A DNA stretch of 64,000 nucleotides from contig NZ_CP107945.1 of NCBI RefSeq assembly GCF_036057275.1, forward strand, positions 6,944,001 to 7,008,000. The letters are read 5' to 3'. The notes under the pieces were generated by a model. That model made no database searches, had not been told where the DNA came from, and was given only the letters and a program-made list of their open reading frames with translations. The position numbers were made by a program, and so were the translations under genes. The DNA is from Streptomyces sp. NBC_00390 (GTDB lineage Bacteria > Actinomycetota > Actinomycetes > Streptomycetales > Streptomycetaceae). The first letter of the stretch is position 1, and every line of letters begins with the position of its first letter. Below are positions 41,775 to 49,421 of this stretch, piece after piece.

Positions 41775-43559
41775 ATGACTGAGTATGGCCGGGGCCCGGG
41801 CTCCGAACCGTGGCATCCCGAGGATCCCTTGTACGGGGACCAGGGGTGGAGAGGGCAGCAGGCCGACGGCCATGCCCCGTACGGCGGCCAGCCGCAGCAG
41901 CAGTACCCGCAGCAGCCGCAGCAGTACGGCACGCCTCCGGACCCGCATCAGCAGGGTTACGGCCAGCAGTACGGCCAGGATCCGTACGGCCAGGGTCAGC
42001 AGCAGTACGGTCAGCAGCCCGGACAGCAGTACCCCCAGCAGGCCCCGCAGCAGTACGGCCAGGGCCAGCAGCAGTACCACCCGCAGGCGCCCCAGTCGTA
42101 CGGCCAGGGCCAGGGCCAGCAGCAGTATCAGCAGCAGCAGTACACCGGCGCCTGGGAGACGGGACAGCACCCGGTCATGCCGTACGGCGCCGATCCGACG
42201 GGCACCTACGCGGGACAGCCGGCACCCGGTTACGGCAGCCGGCAGGAGGCCGACTACTACGGCACTCCCCAGGCCTATCCGCCACCGGAGCCCCCGAACC
42301 GCAGGCGGCAGCCCGAACCCGACCCCGCGCCGGACTGGGACGCGGAGGACTCGCAGGCGGAGAACCACCCCTTCTTCACCGGCGCCGGCGGCCGCGACGA
42401 CGACGATGACGACGAGTACGACGACGACCCGGGCGATCGGCGTCGCGACGACGGCGGACGCGATCGCGGGGGCAAGGGCAAGAAAAAGGGCCGCAACGGC
42501 ATGGCCTGCCTCCTCGTCGCCACGGTCCTCGTCGGCGGCCTCGGCGGTGCCGCCTACTTCGGCTACGAGTTCTGGCAGGAGCAGTTCGGCGGGGCACCGG
42601 ACTACGACGGCAGCGGCAGCGGTTCCGCAGCCGTGACGATTCCCAAGGGCGCCACCGGCTACGAGATCGGCAACATTCTCAAGGCCGCCGGTGTGGTCAA
42701 GAGCGTCGACGCGTTCGTGTCCGCCCAGAGCCAGAACCCCGACGGGAACTCCATCCAGGACGGTGCCTACCTCCTGAAGAAGGGCATGTCGGCGAAGAGC
42801 GCGGTCGCCCTGATGCTCAACCCGGAAAGCCGTAACGTCCTGATCATTCCCGAGGGTCAGCGCAACAGCCAGATCTACGAACAGATCGACAAGGAGCTCG
42901 AGCTCAAGGCAGGCACCACGAAGTCGGTCGCGACCGCCAAGGCCAAGAACCTGGGCCTGCCCAAGTGGGCGACCGGCCACCGCGACGTCAAGGACCCGCT
43001 GGAAGGTTTCCTCTTCCCGGCCAGCTATCCGCTGCCCAAGGGAACCAAGCCCGAGGCCCTCCTCAAGGAGATGGTCGCCCGGGCCGGCAAGGAGTACGAG
43101 AAGGCCGGCCTGGAGAAAAAGGCAAAGGGCCTGGGGCTCAAGAGCCCGTGGGAGCTGCTCACGCTCGCGAGCCTGGTGCAGGTCGAGGGCAAGACCAAGG
43201 ACGACTACCGCAAGATGTCCGAGGTCGTCTACAACCGCCTCAAGCCCACCAACACCGAGACGAACCAGCTGCTCCAGTTCGACTCGGCATTCAACTACCT
43301 CAAGGGCCAGAGCAAGATTGACATCCCTGAGGACGAGATCAACAGCAACCAGGACCCGTACAACACGTACACGCAGAAGGGCCTGACACCGGGGCCCATC
43401 AGCAACCCTGGCAACGTGGCGCTGTCGGCGGCGCTCAATCCGACTCAGGAAGGCTGGCTGTACTTCGTGGCGACCGACGGCCGGCACAAGACGGAGTTCG
43501 CCAAGACGCACGCCGAGTTCCTGAAGCTGAAGGCGAAGTTCGATGAAAGCCGGGACTGA
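41775..43559 (+). CDS. mltG: Endolytic murein transglycosylase MltG with long Q/Y-rich cytoplasmic region
   Basis: The 594-residue protein ends glycan strand synthesis by cutting nascent peptidoglycan. Residues ~35-125 are very rich in Gln, Tyr, Gly and Pro; residues ~207-230 are an Asp/Arg run; one membrane helix lies at ~243-262 (MACLLVATVLVGGLGGAAYF). The YceG/MltG domain follows, with VTIPKGATGYEIGNILKAAG, NVLIIPEGQRNSQIYEQI, LEGFLFPASYPLPKG and ASLVQVEGKT around Glu471. The family's usual ASxVExE reads ASLVQVE. ATG 41775 is used. It overlaps aroE by 17 bp. Confidence 0.93.
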   Translation: MTEYGRGPGSEPWHPEDPLYGDQGWRGQQADGHAPYGGQPQQQYPQQPQQYGTPPDPHQQGYGQQYGQDPYGQGQQQYGQQPGQQYPQQAPQQYGQGQQQYHPQAPQSYGQGQGQQQYQQQQYTGAWETGQHPVMPYGADPTGTYAGQPAPGYGSRQEADYYGTPQAYPPPEPPNRRRQPEPDPAPDWDAEDSQAENHPFFTGAGGRDDDDDDEYDDDPGDRRRDDGGRDRGGKGKKKGRNGMACLLVATVLVGGLGGAAYFGYEFWQEQFGGAPDYDGSGSGSAAVTIPKGATGYEIGNILKAAGVVKSVDAFVSAQSQNPDGNSIQDGAYLLKKGMSAKSAVALMLNPESRNVLIIPEGQRNSQIYEQIDKELELKAGTTKSVATAKAKNLGLPKWATGHRDVKDPLEGFLFPASYPLPKGTKPEALLKEMVARAGKEYEKAGLEKKAKGLGLKSPWELLTLASLVQVEGKTKDDYRKMSEVVYNRLKPTNTETNQLLQFDSAFNYLKGQSKIDIPEDEINSNQDPYNTYTQKGLTPGPISNPGNVALSAALNPTQEGWLYFVATDGRHKTEFAKTHAEFLKLKAKFDESRD

Positions 43560-44379
43560 GGTCCGCCGGGCGGCGGTCCTCGGCTCACCCATCACGCACT
43601 CACTGTCGCCGGTGCTGCACCGCGCCGCCTACGCGGAGCTGGGCCTCACCGACTGGTCGTACGAACGGTACGAGGTGGACGAGTTCCGGCTCGCCGACTT
43701 CATGAGGAAGCTCGACAGCACATGGGCCGGGCTGTCGCTGACCATGCCGCTCAAGCGGGCGGTCATTCCCCTGCTGGACGGCATCAGCGACACCGCTGCC
43801 TCTGTGGAGGCCGTCAACACCGTCGTCATCACCGAGGACGGCAGGCGCCTCGGCGACAACACGGACATCCCCGGGATGGTCGCCGCCCTGCGCGAGCGGG
43901 GTGTGGGGAAGGTGGAGTCGGCCGCCGTCCTCGGGTCGGGCGCCACCGCCGCATCGGCGCTCGCCGCACTGTCCCGTATCTGTACGGGGCCGGTCACCGC
44001 CTACGTACGCAGCGAGGCGCGCGCTCAGGAGATGCGTGGGTGGGGCGAGCGCATCGGCCTCGACGTGCGCACCGCCGACTGGGCCGAGGCGCCCGGCGCC
44101 TTCGCGGCGCCGCTGGTGATCGCGACGACTCCGGCCGGGACGACCGACGCTCTCGCCACCGCCGTGCCCGACGGGCCGGGGACGCTCTTCGACGTGCTGT
44201 ACGAACCCTGGCCCACCCCGCTCGCGGCCGCCTGGTCGCGGCGCGGCGGTGCGGTGGTAGGAGGACTCGATCTTCTGGTCCACCAGGCGGTGCTCCAGGT
44301 CGAGCAGATGACGGGCCGTTCGCCTGCCCCGCTGCAGGCGATGCGTATCGCTGGTGAACAGGCGCTCGAAGCCCGCTAG
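43543..44379 (+). CDS. aroE: Shikimate dehydrogenase
   Basis: The 278-residue enzyme reduces 3-dehydroshikimate with NADPH. It has AVLGSPITHSLSPVLHRAAY, the catalytic Lys in LTMPLKRAVIP, AVNTVVI, NTDIPGMVAAL with the catalytic Asp, and the glycine-rich nucleotide loop VLGSGATAASALAAL. The start lies inside the mltG end (17-bp overlap), so translation is likely coupled. The aroE-mltG linkage is common in actinobacteria. Confidence 0.95.
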   Translation: MKAGTEVRRAAVLGSPITHSLSPVLHRAAYAELGLTDWSYERYEVDEFRLADFMRKLDSTWAGLSLTMPLKRAVIPLLDGISDTAASVEAVNTVVITEDGRRLGDNTDIPGMVAALRERGVGKVESAAVLGSGATAASALAALSRICTGPVTAYVRSEARAQEMRGWGERIGLDVRTADWAEAPGAFAAPLVIATTPAGTTDALATAVPDGPGTLFDVLYEPWPTPLAAAWSRRGGAVVGGLDLLVHQAVLQVEQMTGRSPAPLQAMRIAGEQALEAR

Positions 44380-44430
44380 TATCTGCGCGTTCATGCAGGA
44401 GCACGTCAACAGCACAGGGGGAGCCCGGCC

Positions 44431-44775
44431 ATGGAAACCGGTCAGCCGCAGGCATCGATCGCCAAGAACATCTTCGAGGGCCTGATCTCGTTCCTGCCCG
44501 ACTGGCTGGAGATCCCGCTGCTCTGCCTGATCGTCCTCCTCGTCGTGTTCGGCTGGATCCAGTCGCTCCGGAAGAAGGTCGCCGAGCGGCGGGCGGCACG
44601 GACCGGGCAGCCTGTCGTTGTGCCGCCGGCCGGCGGCCAGGGCAGCGGAGCCGACTACCTCGGCCCGTACGCGCCGGCCTCGCCGGCACAGGACCCGCAG
44701 CCCGCCCGCCAGGAGCCGAGCGGTGCCGACTTCCTCGGCTCGTACGCTCCGCAGCAGCGTCGCGACGGCGACTGA
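44431..44775 (+). CDS. Small membrane protein of unknown function
   Basis: A 114-residue product with one helix (WLEIPLLCLIVLLVVFGWIQ) near residues 25-45, a basic stretch (LRKKVAERRAARTG) and a Gly/Pro-rich tail in which GADYLGPYAPAS and GADFLGSYAPQQ form an internal repeat. The double repeat looks like a short binding motif. ATG 44431 follows AGGGGGAGCC at a long spacing. No homologue is recognised. Confidence 0.75.
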   Translation: METGQPQASIAKNIFEGLISFLPDWLEIPLLCLIVLLVVFGWIQSLRKKVAERRAARTGQPVVVPPAGGQGSGADYLGPYAPASPAQDPQPARQEPSGADFLGSYAPQQRRDGD

Positions 44776-44783
44776 GACCGGGT

Positions 44784-44824
44784 CCCGAAGGCCGGTCCCC
44801 GGGCCCCGGGGACCGGCCTTCGGG
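44784..44824 (+). terminator. Perfect 19-bp hairpin terminator
   Basis: CCCGAAGGCCGGTCCCCGG and its complement enclose a GCC loop, 8 nt after the stop of the small membrane protein gene. It is the longest perfect stem in the window and separates the aroE unit from aroCKBQ. Confidence 0.9.
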
Positions 44825-44910
44825 CTGTCCACGCCCCGTCCGCCTGATGGACCGGTGGCCGGGCGATCCGCCCGGACGTGGGAGGATCGAGTCAGGCGGG
44901 GCAGGGCCGC

Positions 44911-44942
44911 GCTCCCCCAGCTACCGCTGGGAGGTGCCCCCA
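44911..44942 (-). repeat. Streptomyces-type short palindromic repeat, copy 2
   Basis: GCTCCCCCAGCTACCG followed by CTGGGAGGTGCCCCCA. Its reverse complement shares TGGGG(G)CACC-CC, then AGCTG(T)GGGGAG, with the copy before ruvC. It lies 43 bp upstream of the aroC start codon. Each arm pairs with the other (CCCCCAGC/GCTGGGAGG). Confidence 0.6.
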
Positions 44943-44985
44943 GGCCGCGCCGTCGCAGTTGCAGGCGCGAGCATGAGGAGCACCG

Positions 44986-46170
44986 TTGAGCAGGTTGCGT
45001 TGGCTGACCGCGGGCGAGTCGCACGGACCCGCACTGGTGGCGACGCTGGAGGGTCTTCCCGCCGGTGTCCCCGTCACCACCGAAATGGTGGCGGACCACC
45101 TCGCCCGGCGGCGCCTCGGCTATGGACGCGGTGCCCGGATGAAGTTCGAGCGCGACGAGGTCACCTTCCTCGGCGGTGTGCGGCACGGTCTGACCATGGG
45201 ATCACCGGTCGCGGTCATGGTGGGCAACACGGAGTGGCCCAAGTGGGAGAAGGTCATGGCGGCCGACCCCGTCGACCCCGACGAGCTGGCCCAGCTCGCC
45301 CGTAACGCACCGCTGACCCGGCCCCGGCCCGGCCACGCCGACCTGGCCGGTATGCAGAAGTACGCGCTGGAGGAGGCCCGGCCGATCCTGGAGCGCGCCA
45401 GCGCCCGCGAGACCGCGGCCAGGGTCGCGCTCGGCGCGGTCGCCCGCTCCTACCTGAAGGAGACGGCCGGCATCGAGATCGTCTCCCACGTCGTGGAGCT
45501 GGCCGCGGCCAAGGCCCCGTACGGCGTCTACCCGACGCCCGCCGACGTGGAGAAGCTGGACGCGGATCCGGTGCGCTGCCTGGACGCGGACGCCTCGAAG
45601 GCGATGGTCGCCGAGATCGACCAGGCCCACAAGGACGGCGACACCCTCGGTGGTGTGGTCGAGGTGCTCGCCTACGGGGTGCCCGTAGGCCTCGGCTCGC
45701 ACGTCCACTGGGACCGCCGCCTGGACGCCCGGCTCGCCGCCGCCCTGATGGGCATTCAGGCGATCAAGGGCGTCGAGGTCGGCGACGGCTTCGAGCTCGC
45801 CCGGGTGCCCGGCTCCAAGGCGCATGACGAGATCGTCCCGACCGAGGACGGCATCAAGCGGACCTCCGGCCGCTCCGGAGGCACCGAAGGCGGGATGTCC
45901 ACCGGTGAACTGCTGCGCGTGCGCGCCGCGATGAAGCCGATCGCGACCGTGCCGCGGGCTCTGCGGACCGTCGACGTCGAGACGGGCGAGCCTGCCGCGG
46001 CCCACCACCAGCGCTCCGACGTCTGTGCGGTGCCGGCTGCCGGAATCGTCGCCGAGGCCATGGTCGCGCTGGTGCTCGCGGACGCCGTCGCGGAGAAGTT
46101 CGGCGGCGACAGCGTCACCGAGACCCGGCGCAACGTCCGTTCCTACCTCGACCACCTGCACATCCGGTGA
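44986..46170 (+). CDS. aroC: Chorismate synthase
   Basis: The 394-residue FMN-dependent enzyme makes chorismate, the last common aromatic precursor. It shows LRWLTAGESHGPALVATLEG, RPGHADLAGMQKY, ARETAARVALGAVAR, and HHQRSDVCAVPAAGIVAEAM. TTG 44986 is the start, with GAGGAG just upstream. The stop overlaps aroK by GTGA. The four aro genes here share 4-bp overlaps. Confidence 0.97.
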   Translation: MSRLRWLTAGESHGPALVATLEGLPAGVPVTTEMVADHLARRRLGYGRGARMKFERDEVTFLGGVRHGLTMGSPVAVMVGNTEWPKWEKVMAADPVDPDELAQLARNAPLTRPRPGHADLAGMQKYALEEARPILERASARETAARVALGAVARSYLKETAGIEIVSHVVELAAAKAPYGVYPTPADVEKLDADPVRCLDADASKAMVAEIDQAHKDGDTLGGVVEVLAYGVPVGLGSHVHWDRRLDARLAAALMGIQAIKGVEVGDGFELARVPGSKAHDEIVPTEDGIKRTSGRSGGTEGGMSTGELLRVRAAMKPIATVPRALRTVDVETGEPAAAHHQRSDVCAVPAAGIVAEAMVALVLADAVAEKFGGDSVTETRRNVRSYLDHLHIR

Positions 46171-46724
46171 ACGCGCCGCTGATCGTCCTGATCGGGCCGA
46201 TGGGCTCGGGCAAGTCCACGGTCGGCGAGCTGCTCGCCGACCGGCTCGGCGTGCCCTACCGGGACACCGACGCCGACATCGTCGCGGCCGAGGGCCGGGA
46301 GATCTCGGACATCTTCATCGAGGACGGCGAGCCGCACTTCCGTGCGCTGGAACGCGCCGCGGTGCGGACCGCGATCGACGAGCACACGGGCGTGCTCGCC
46401 CTCGGCGGAGGCGCCATCCTCGACGAAGGAACCCGGGAACTGCTTGCCGGGCTGCCCGTCGCCTATCTCTCGATGGACGTCGAGGAAGCCGTCAGGCGCG
46501 TCGGGCTGAACACCGCCCGCCCGCTGCTCGCTGTCAACCCGCGCCGCCAGTGGCGCGAGCTGATGGAGGCCCGGCGTCATCTGTACACCGAGGTGGCCCG
46601 GGTCGTGGTGGCCACCGACGACCGCACCCCTGAAGAGGTCGCCCAGGCGGTCCTCGACGCACTGGAGTTGCCGCATTCCCCGGGGGACGGCCCCCGGACC
46701 CCCGGCAAGGAAGAGACATCATGA
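46167..46724 (+). CDS. aroK: Shikimate kinase
   Basis: The 185-residue kinase phosphorylates shikimate. It has the P-loop IGPMGSGKSTVGELLA, DTDADIVAAEG (shikimate-binding Asp), HFRALERAAVRTAI, LALGGGAILDEGTRELL and the C-terminal R in VNPRRQWRELMEAR. GTG 46167 overlaps aroC and the stop overlaps aroB. Confidence 0.96.
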   Translation: MNAPLIVLIGPMGSGKSTVGELLADRLGVPYRDTDADIVAAEGREISDIFIEDGEPHFRALERAAVRTAIDEHTGVLALGGGAILDEGTRELLAGLPVAYLSMDVEEAVRRVGLNTARPLLAVNPRRQWRELMEARRHLYTEVARVVVATDDRTPEEVAQAVLDALELPHSPGDGPRTPGKEETS

Positions 46725-47815
46725 CGGAGCAGGCAGTGACGCGTATCCAGGTCGGCGGCACCGCGGGCACCGACCCGTACGACGTGCTCGTCGGCCGGCG
46801 GCTGCTCGGCGAGCTGCCCGGCCTGATCGGGACCAGGGCCCAGCGTGTGGCCGTCATCCACCCCGAGGCACTCGCCGAGACCGGTGAGGCGCTGCGCGGT
46901 GACCTCGCCGAGCAGGGGTACGAGGCCGTTGCCATCCAGGTGCCCAATGCCGAGGAGGCCAAGACCGCCGAGGTCGCCGCGTACTGCTGGAAGGCGCTCG
47001 GCCAGACGGGCTTCACCCGCACCGATGTCGTCGTGGGTGTCGGTGGCGGCGCCACGACCGACCTCGCCGGGTTCGTCGCGGCGACCTGGCTGCGCGGAGT
47101 GCGCTGGATCACCGTGCCGACGACCGTGCTCGGCATGGTGGACGCGGCGGTCGGCGGCAAGACCGGGATCAACACCGCCGAGGGCAAGAACCTCGTCGGC
47201 GCGTTCCACCCGCCGGCCGGAGTGCTGTGCGACCTGGCCGCGCTCGACTCGCTTCCGGTCAACGACTACGTCAGCGGAATGGCCGAGATCATCAAGGCCG
47301 GGTTCATCGCCGACCCGGTGATCCTCGATCTCGTCGAGGCGGACCCGCAAGGGGCGCGTACGCCCGCCGGGCCGCACACCGCCGAGCTGATCGAGCGTGC
47401 GATCCGGGTCAAGGCCGAGGTCGTCTCGAGCGACCTCAAGGAGTCCGGACTGCGCGAGATCCTCAACTACGGGCACACTCTCGCGCACGCCATCGAGAAG
47501 AACGAGCGCTACAAGTGGCGCCACGGCGCGGCGGTGTCCGTCGGCATGGTCTTCGCCGCCGAGCTCGGCAGGCTGGCCGGGCGGCTCGACGACGCCACCG
47601 CGGACCGGCACCGCAGCGTCCTTGCCTCCGTCGGGCTGCCGCTGACCTACCGTGGCGACCAGTGGCCCAAGCTGCTGGAGACCATGAAGGTCGACAAGAA
47701 GTCCCGCGGCAGCGTGCTGCGTTTCATCGTCCTTGACGGCCTCGCGAAGCCGACCGTCCTCGAAGGCCCCGACCCGGCCGTGCTCCTCGCCGCGTACGGG
47801 GAGGTCTCCGCGTGA
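46721..47815 (+). CDS. aroB: 3-Dehydroquinate synthase
   Basis: The 364-residue NAD- and metal-dependent enzyme makes 3-dehydroquinate. It shows VVGVGGGATTDLAGFVAATW, RWITVPTTVLGMVDAAVGGK, GKTGINTAEGKNLVGAFHPP, and the metal-binding NYGHTLAHAIE and WRHGAAVSVGM. It is coupled to both neighbours. Confidence 0.97.
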   Translation: MTEQAVTRIQVGGTAGTDPYDVLVGRRLLGELPGLIGTRAQRVAVIHPEALAETGEALRGDLAEQGYEAVAIQVPNAEEAKTAEVAAYCWKALGQTGFTRTDVVVGVGGGATTDLAGFVAATWLRGVRWITVPTTVLGMVDAAVGGKTGINTAEGKNLVGAFHPPAGVLCDLAALDSLPVNDYVSGMAEIIKAGFIADPVILDLVEADPQGARTPAGPHTAELIERAIRVKAEVVSSDLKESGLREILNYGHTLAHAIEKNERYKWRHGAAVSVGMVFAAELGRLAGRLDDATADRHRSVLASVGLPLTYRGDQWPKLLETMKVDKKSRGSVLRFIVLDGLAKPTVLEGPDPAVLLAAYGEVSA

Positions 47816-48252
47816 CCCGCCAGGTGCTCGTGCTGAACGGGCCCAACCTGGGCCGGCTCGGTTCCCGCGAGCCCGATGTGTACGGCTCGACGTCCTACGC
47901 CGGCCTGGTCGAGGCGTGCCGTCAGCTCGGCAAGGAGCTCGGCTTCGACGTCGACGTGCGCGAGACCAACGACGAGGGCGAGCTGATCCGCTGGCTGCAC
48001 GAGGCGGCGGACGGTTCAATTCCGGTCGTTCTCAACCCCGGTGCCTTCACGCACTATTCGTACGGGATGCGCGACGCCGCCGCTCAGCGGACCGCCCCGC
48101 TGATCGAGGTGCACATCTCGAACCCGTACGCCCGGGAGTCGTTCCGGCACACGTCGGTGGTCGCTGCGGTGGCCAGCGGCACGGTCGCCGGTTTCGGGAT
48201 CGGCTCCTACCGGCTCGCTCTGCGCGCGCTGGCGGAGGAACTCGGCGGCTGA
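47812..48252 (+). CDS. aroQ: Type II 3-dehydroquinate dehydratase
   Basis: The 146-residue dodecameric enzyme turns 3-dehydroquinate into 3-dehydroshikimate. It has VLNGPNLGRLGSREPDVYGS with the catalytic Arg and Tyr, VVLNPGAFTHYSYGMRDA, and VEVHISNPYARESFRHTSVV with the catalytic His and Arg. GTG 47812 overlaps the aroB stop. It is the last aro gene before a hairpin. Confidence 0.97.
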   Translation: MTRQVLVLNGPNLGRLGSREPDVYGSTSYAGLVEACRQLGKELGFDVDVRETNDEGELIRWLHEAADGSIPVVLNPGAFTHYSYGMRDAAAQRTAPLIEVHISNPYARESFRHTSVVAAVASGTVAGFGIGSYRLALRALAEELGG

Positions 48253-48274
48253 CCCGGCCCTGGCACTTTGTGCC

Positions 48275-48308
48275 GTTCCCGGTCGTTGCCGCAGTGGCGG
48301 CCGGGAAC
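48275..48308 (+). terminator. Hairpin after aroQ
   Basis: GTTCCCGG (48275-48282) pairs with CCGGGAAC (48301-48308), and GCCGC pairs with GCGGC inside. It begins 22 nt after the aroQ stop and closes the aroCKBQ unit. Confidence 0.7.
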
Positions 48309-48407
48309 GGGCCGCGTGCGAGCGGTGGTCCAGGGGGTACCGTTCGGGAACAAGGCGGCCGATGCCGCTCTGACCAGCGTCAGTCGCACGAGACGGAGTG
48401 GCACCGG

Positions 48408-49310
48408 ATGCAGCACGCAGTGGGGGCTCCGCTGCCGCCGCCCCACGGACCGGGGCAGGGACCGGCCGGATGGACACACAGCGCCCAGCACCCGGGGCCC
48501 GTTCCCCACCTCCCCGCAGGGCCACCGCCGCCCGCGCCCGGTGCTCCCGCAGGGCCTTTGCCTCCGCGGCCGGCCGGGGCTCCCTCCGGACCGCCGCCGC
48601 CCCCGGCACCGCCGCAGGGGCAGTCGCCGGCCTCCGGCTGGAGCGCCCCCGCCCCGTACCACCCCTCCCGCGAGCACACGGGCCACATCCAACTGCCGCC
48701 GGGCGGGCCGGTACCCATACCGGCACCGCCGCCCGCCGACACCGGCACCGGCGCCACCATGCTGGCCGTACTGCTCATCGGCCCGGCCGGCGCGGGCAAG
48801 ACGACCGTGGCCCGGCACTGGGCCGGTACGCGCCGGGTGCCCACCGCCCACATCAGCCTCGACGACGTGCGCGAGTGGGTCTGCTCGGGCTTCGCCGACC
48901 CCCAGTCCGGGTGGAACGAGAACTCCGAGGCGCAGTACCGGCTCGCACGCCGCACCTGCGGCTTCGCCGCCCGCAACTTCCTTGCCAACGGCATCTCGTG
49001 CATCCTCGACGACGCCGTGTTCCCGGACCGCCCCGTCGTCGGCCTCGGCGGCTGGAAGCGCCATGTCGGCCCCGGCCTGCTGCCCGTCGTCCTGCTCCCG
49101 GGCCTCGAGATCGTGCTGGAGCGCAATGCCGAGCGCAGCGGCAACCGCCGGCTGTCGGACGAGGAGGTGGCGGGTATCCACGGCCGGATGGCGGGCTGGT
49201 ACGGATCGGGCCTGCCGATCATCGACAACTCCACCTACGACGTGGAGACCACGGCCCGCGTCCTGGACGACGTCCTGGCGCGCGCGATAGCGAGCCCTCC
49301 GAGCTGGTAG
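48408..49310 (+). CDS. P-loop ATPase/kinase-like protein with proline-rich N-terminus
   Basis: The 300-residue product has ~115 residues dominated by Pro, Gly and Ala (APSGPPPPPAPPQGQ), then a small P-loop domain: LIGPAGAGKTT (~123-133), HISLDDVREWVCSGF, FLANGISCILDDAVF and a lid-like NAERSGNRRLSDEEV. The fold looks like AAA_33/zeta-toxin-type nucleotide kinases. The substrate is unknown. ATG 48408 follows GGAG. It lies alone between the aro operon and the M24 gene; longer in-frame readings upstream run into aroQ in another frame. Confidence 0.82.
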   Translation: MQHAVGAPLPPPHGPGQGPAGWTHSAQHPGPVPHLPAGPPPPAPGAPAGPLPPRPAGAPSGPPPPPAPPQGQSPASGWSAPAPYHPSREHTGHIQLPPGGPVPIPAPPPADTGTGATMLAVLLIGPAGAGKTTVARHWAGTRRVPTAHISLDDVREWVCSGFADPQSGWNENSEAQYRLARRTCGFAARNFLANGISCILDDAVFPDRPVVGLGGWKRHVGPGLLPVVLLPGLEIVLERNAERSGNRRLSDEEVAGIHGRMAGWYGSGLPIIDNSTYDVETTARVLDDVLARAIASPPSW

Positions 49311-49421
49311 CTGCGCCCCGCTGCCGGAAAGGTGTGGGCAGATGCGCGTCCGACGCCGGGGCGCACCCCGTCCGGACGCGCTGACCGGGCCGAGCCGCCG
49401 CATCGCTCGTACGCTCGGAGA

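Noticed and set aside
41890..42150. Tandem repeat resembling a CRISPR or satellite array
   Set aside because: The repeat is degenerate CAG/TACGGC coding for the Q/Y-rich tail of MltG; there are no constant repeats with unique spacers and no cas genes.
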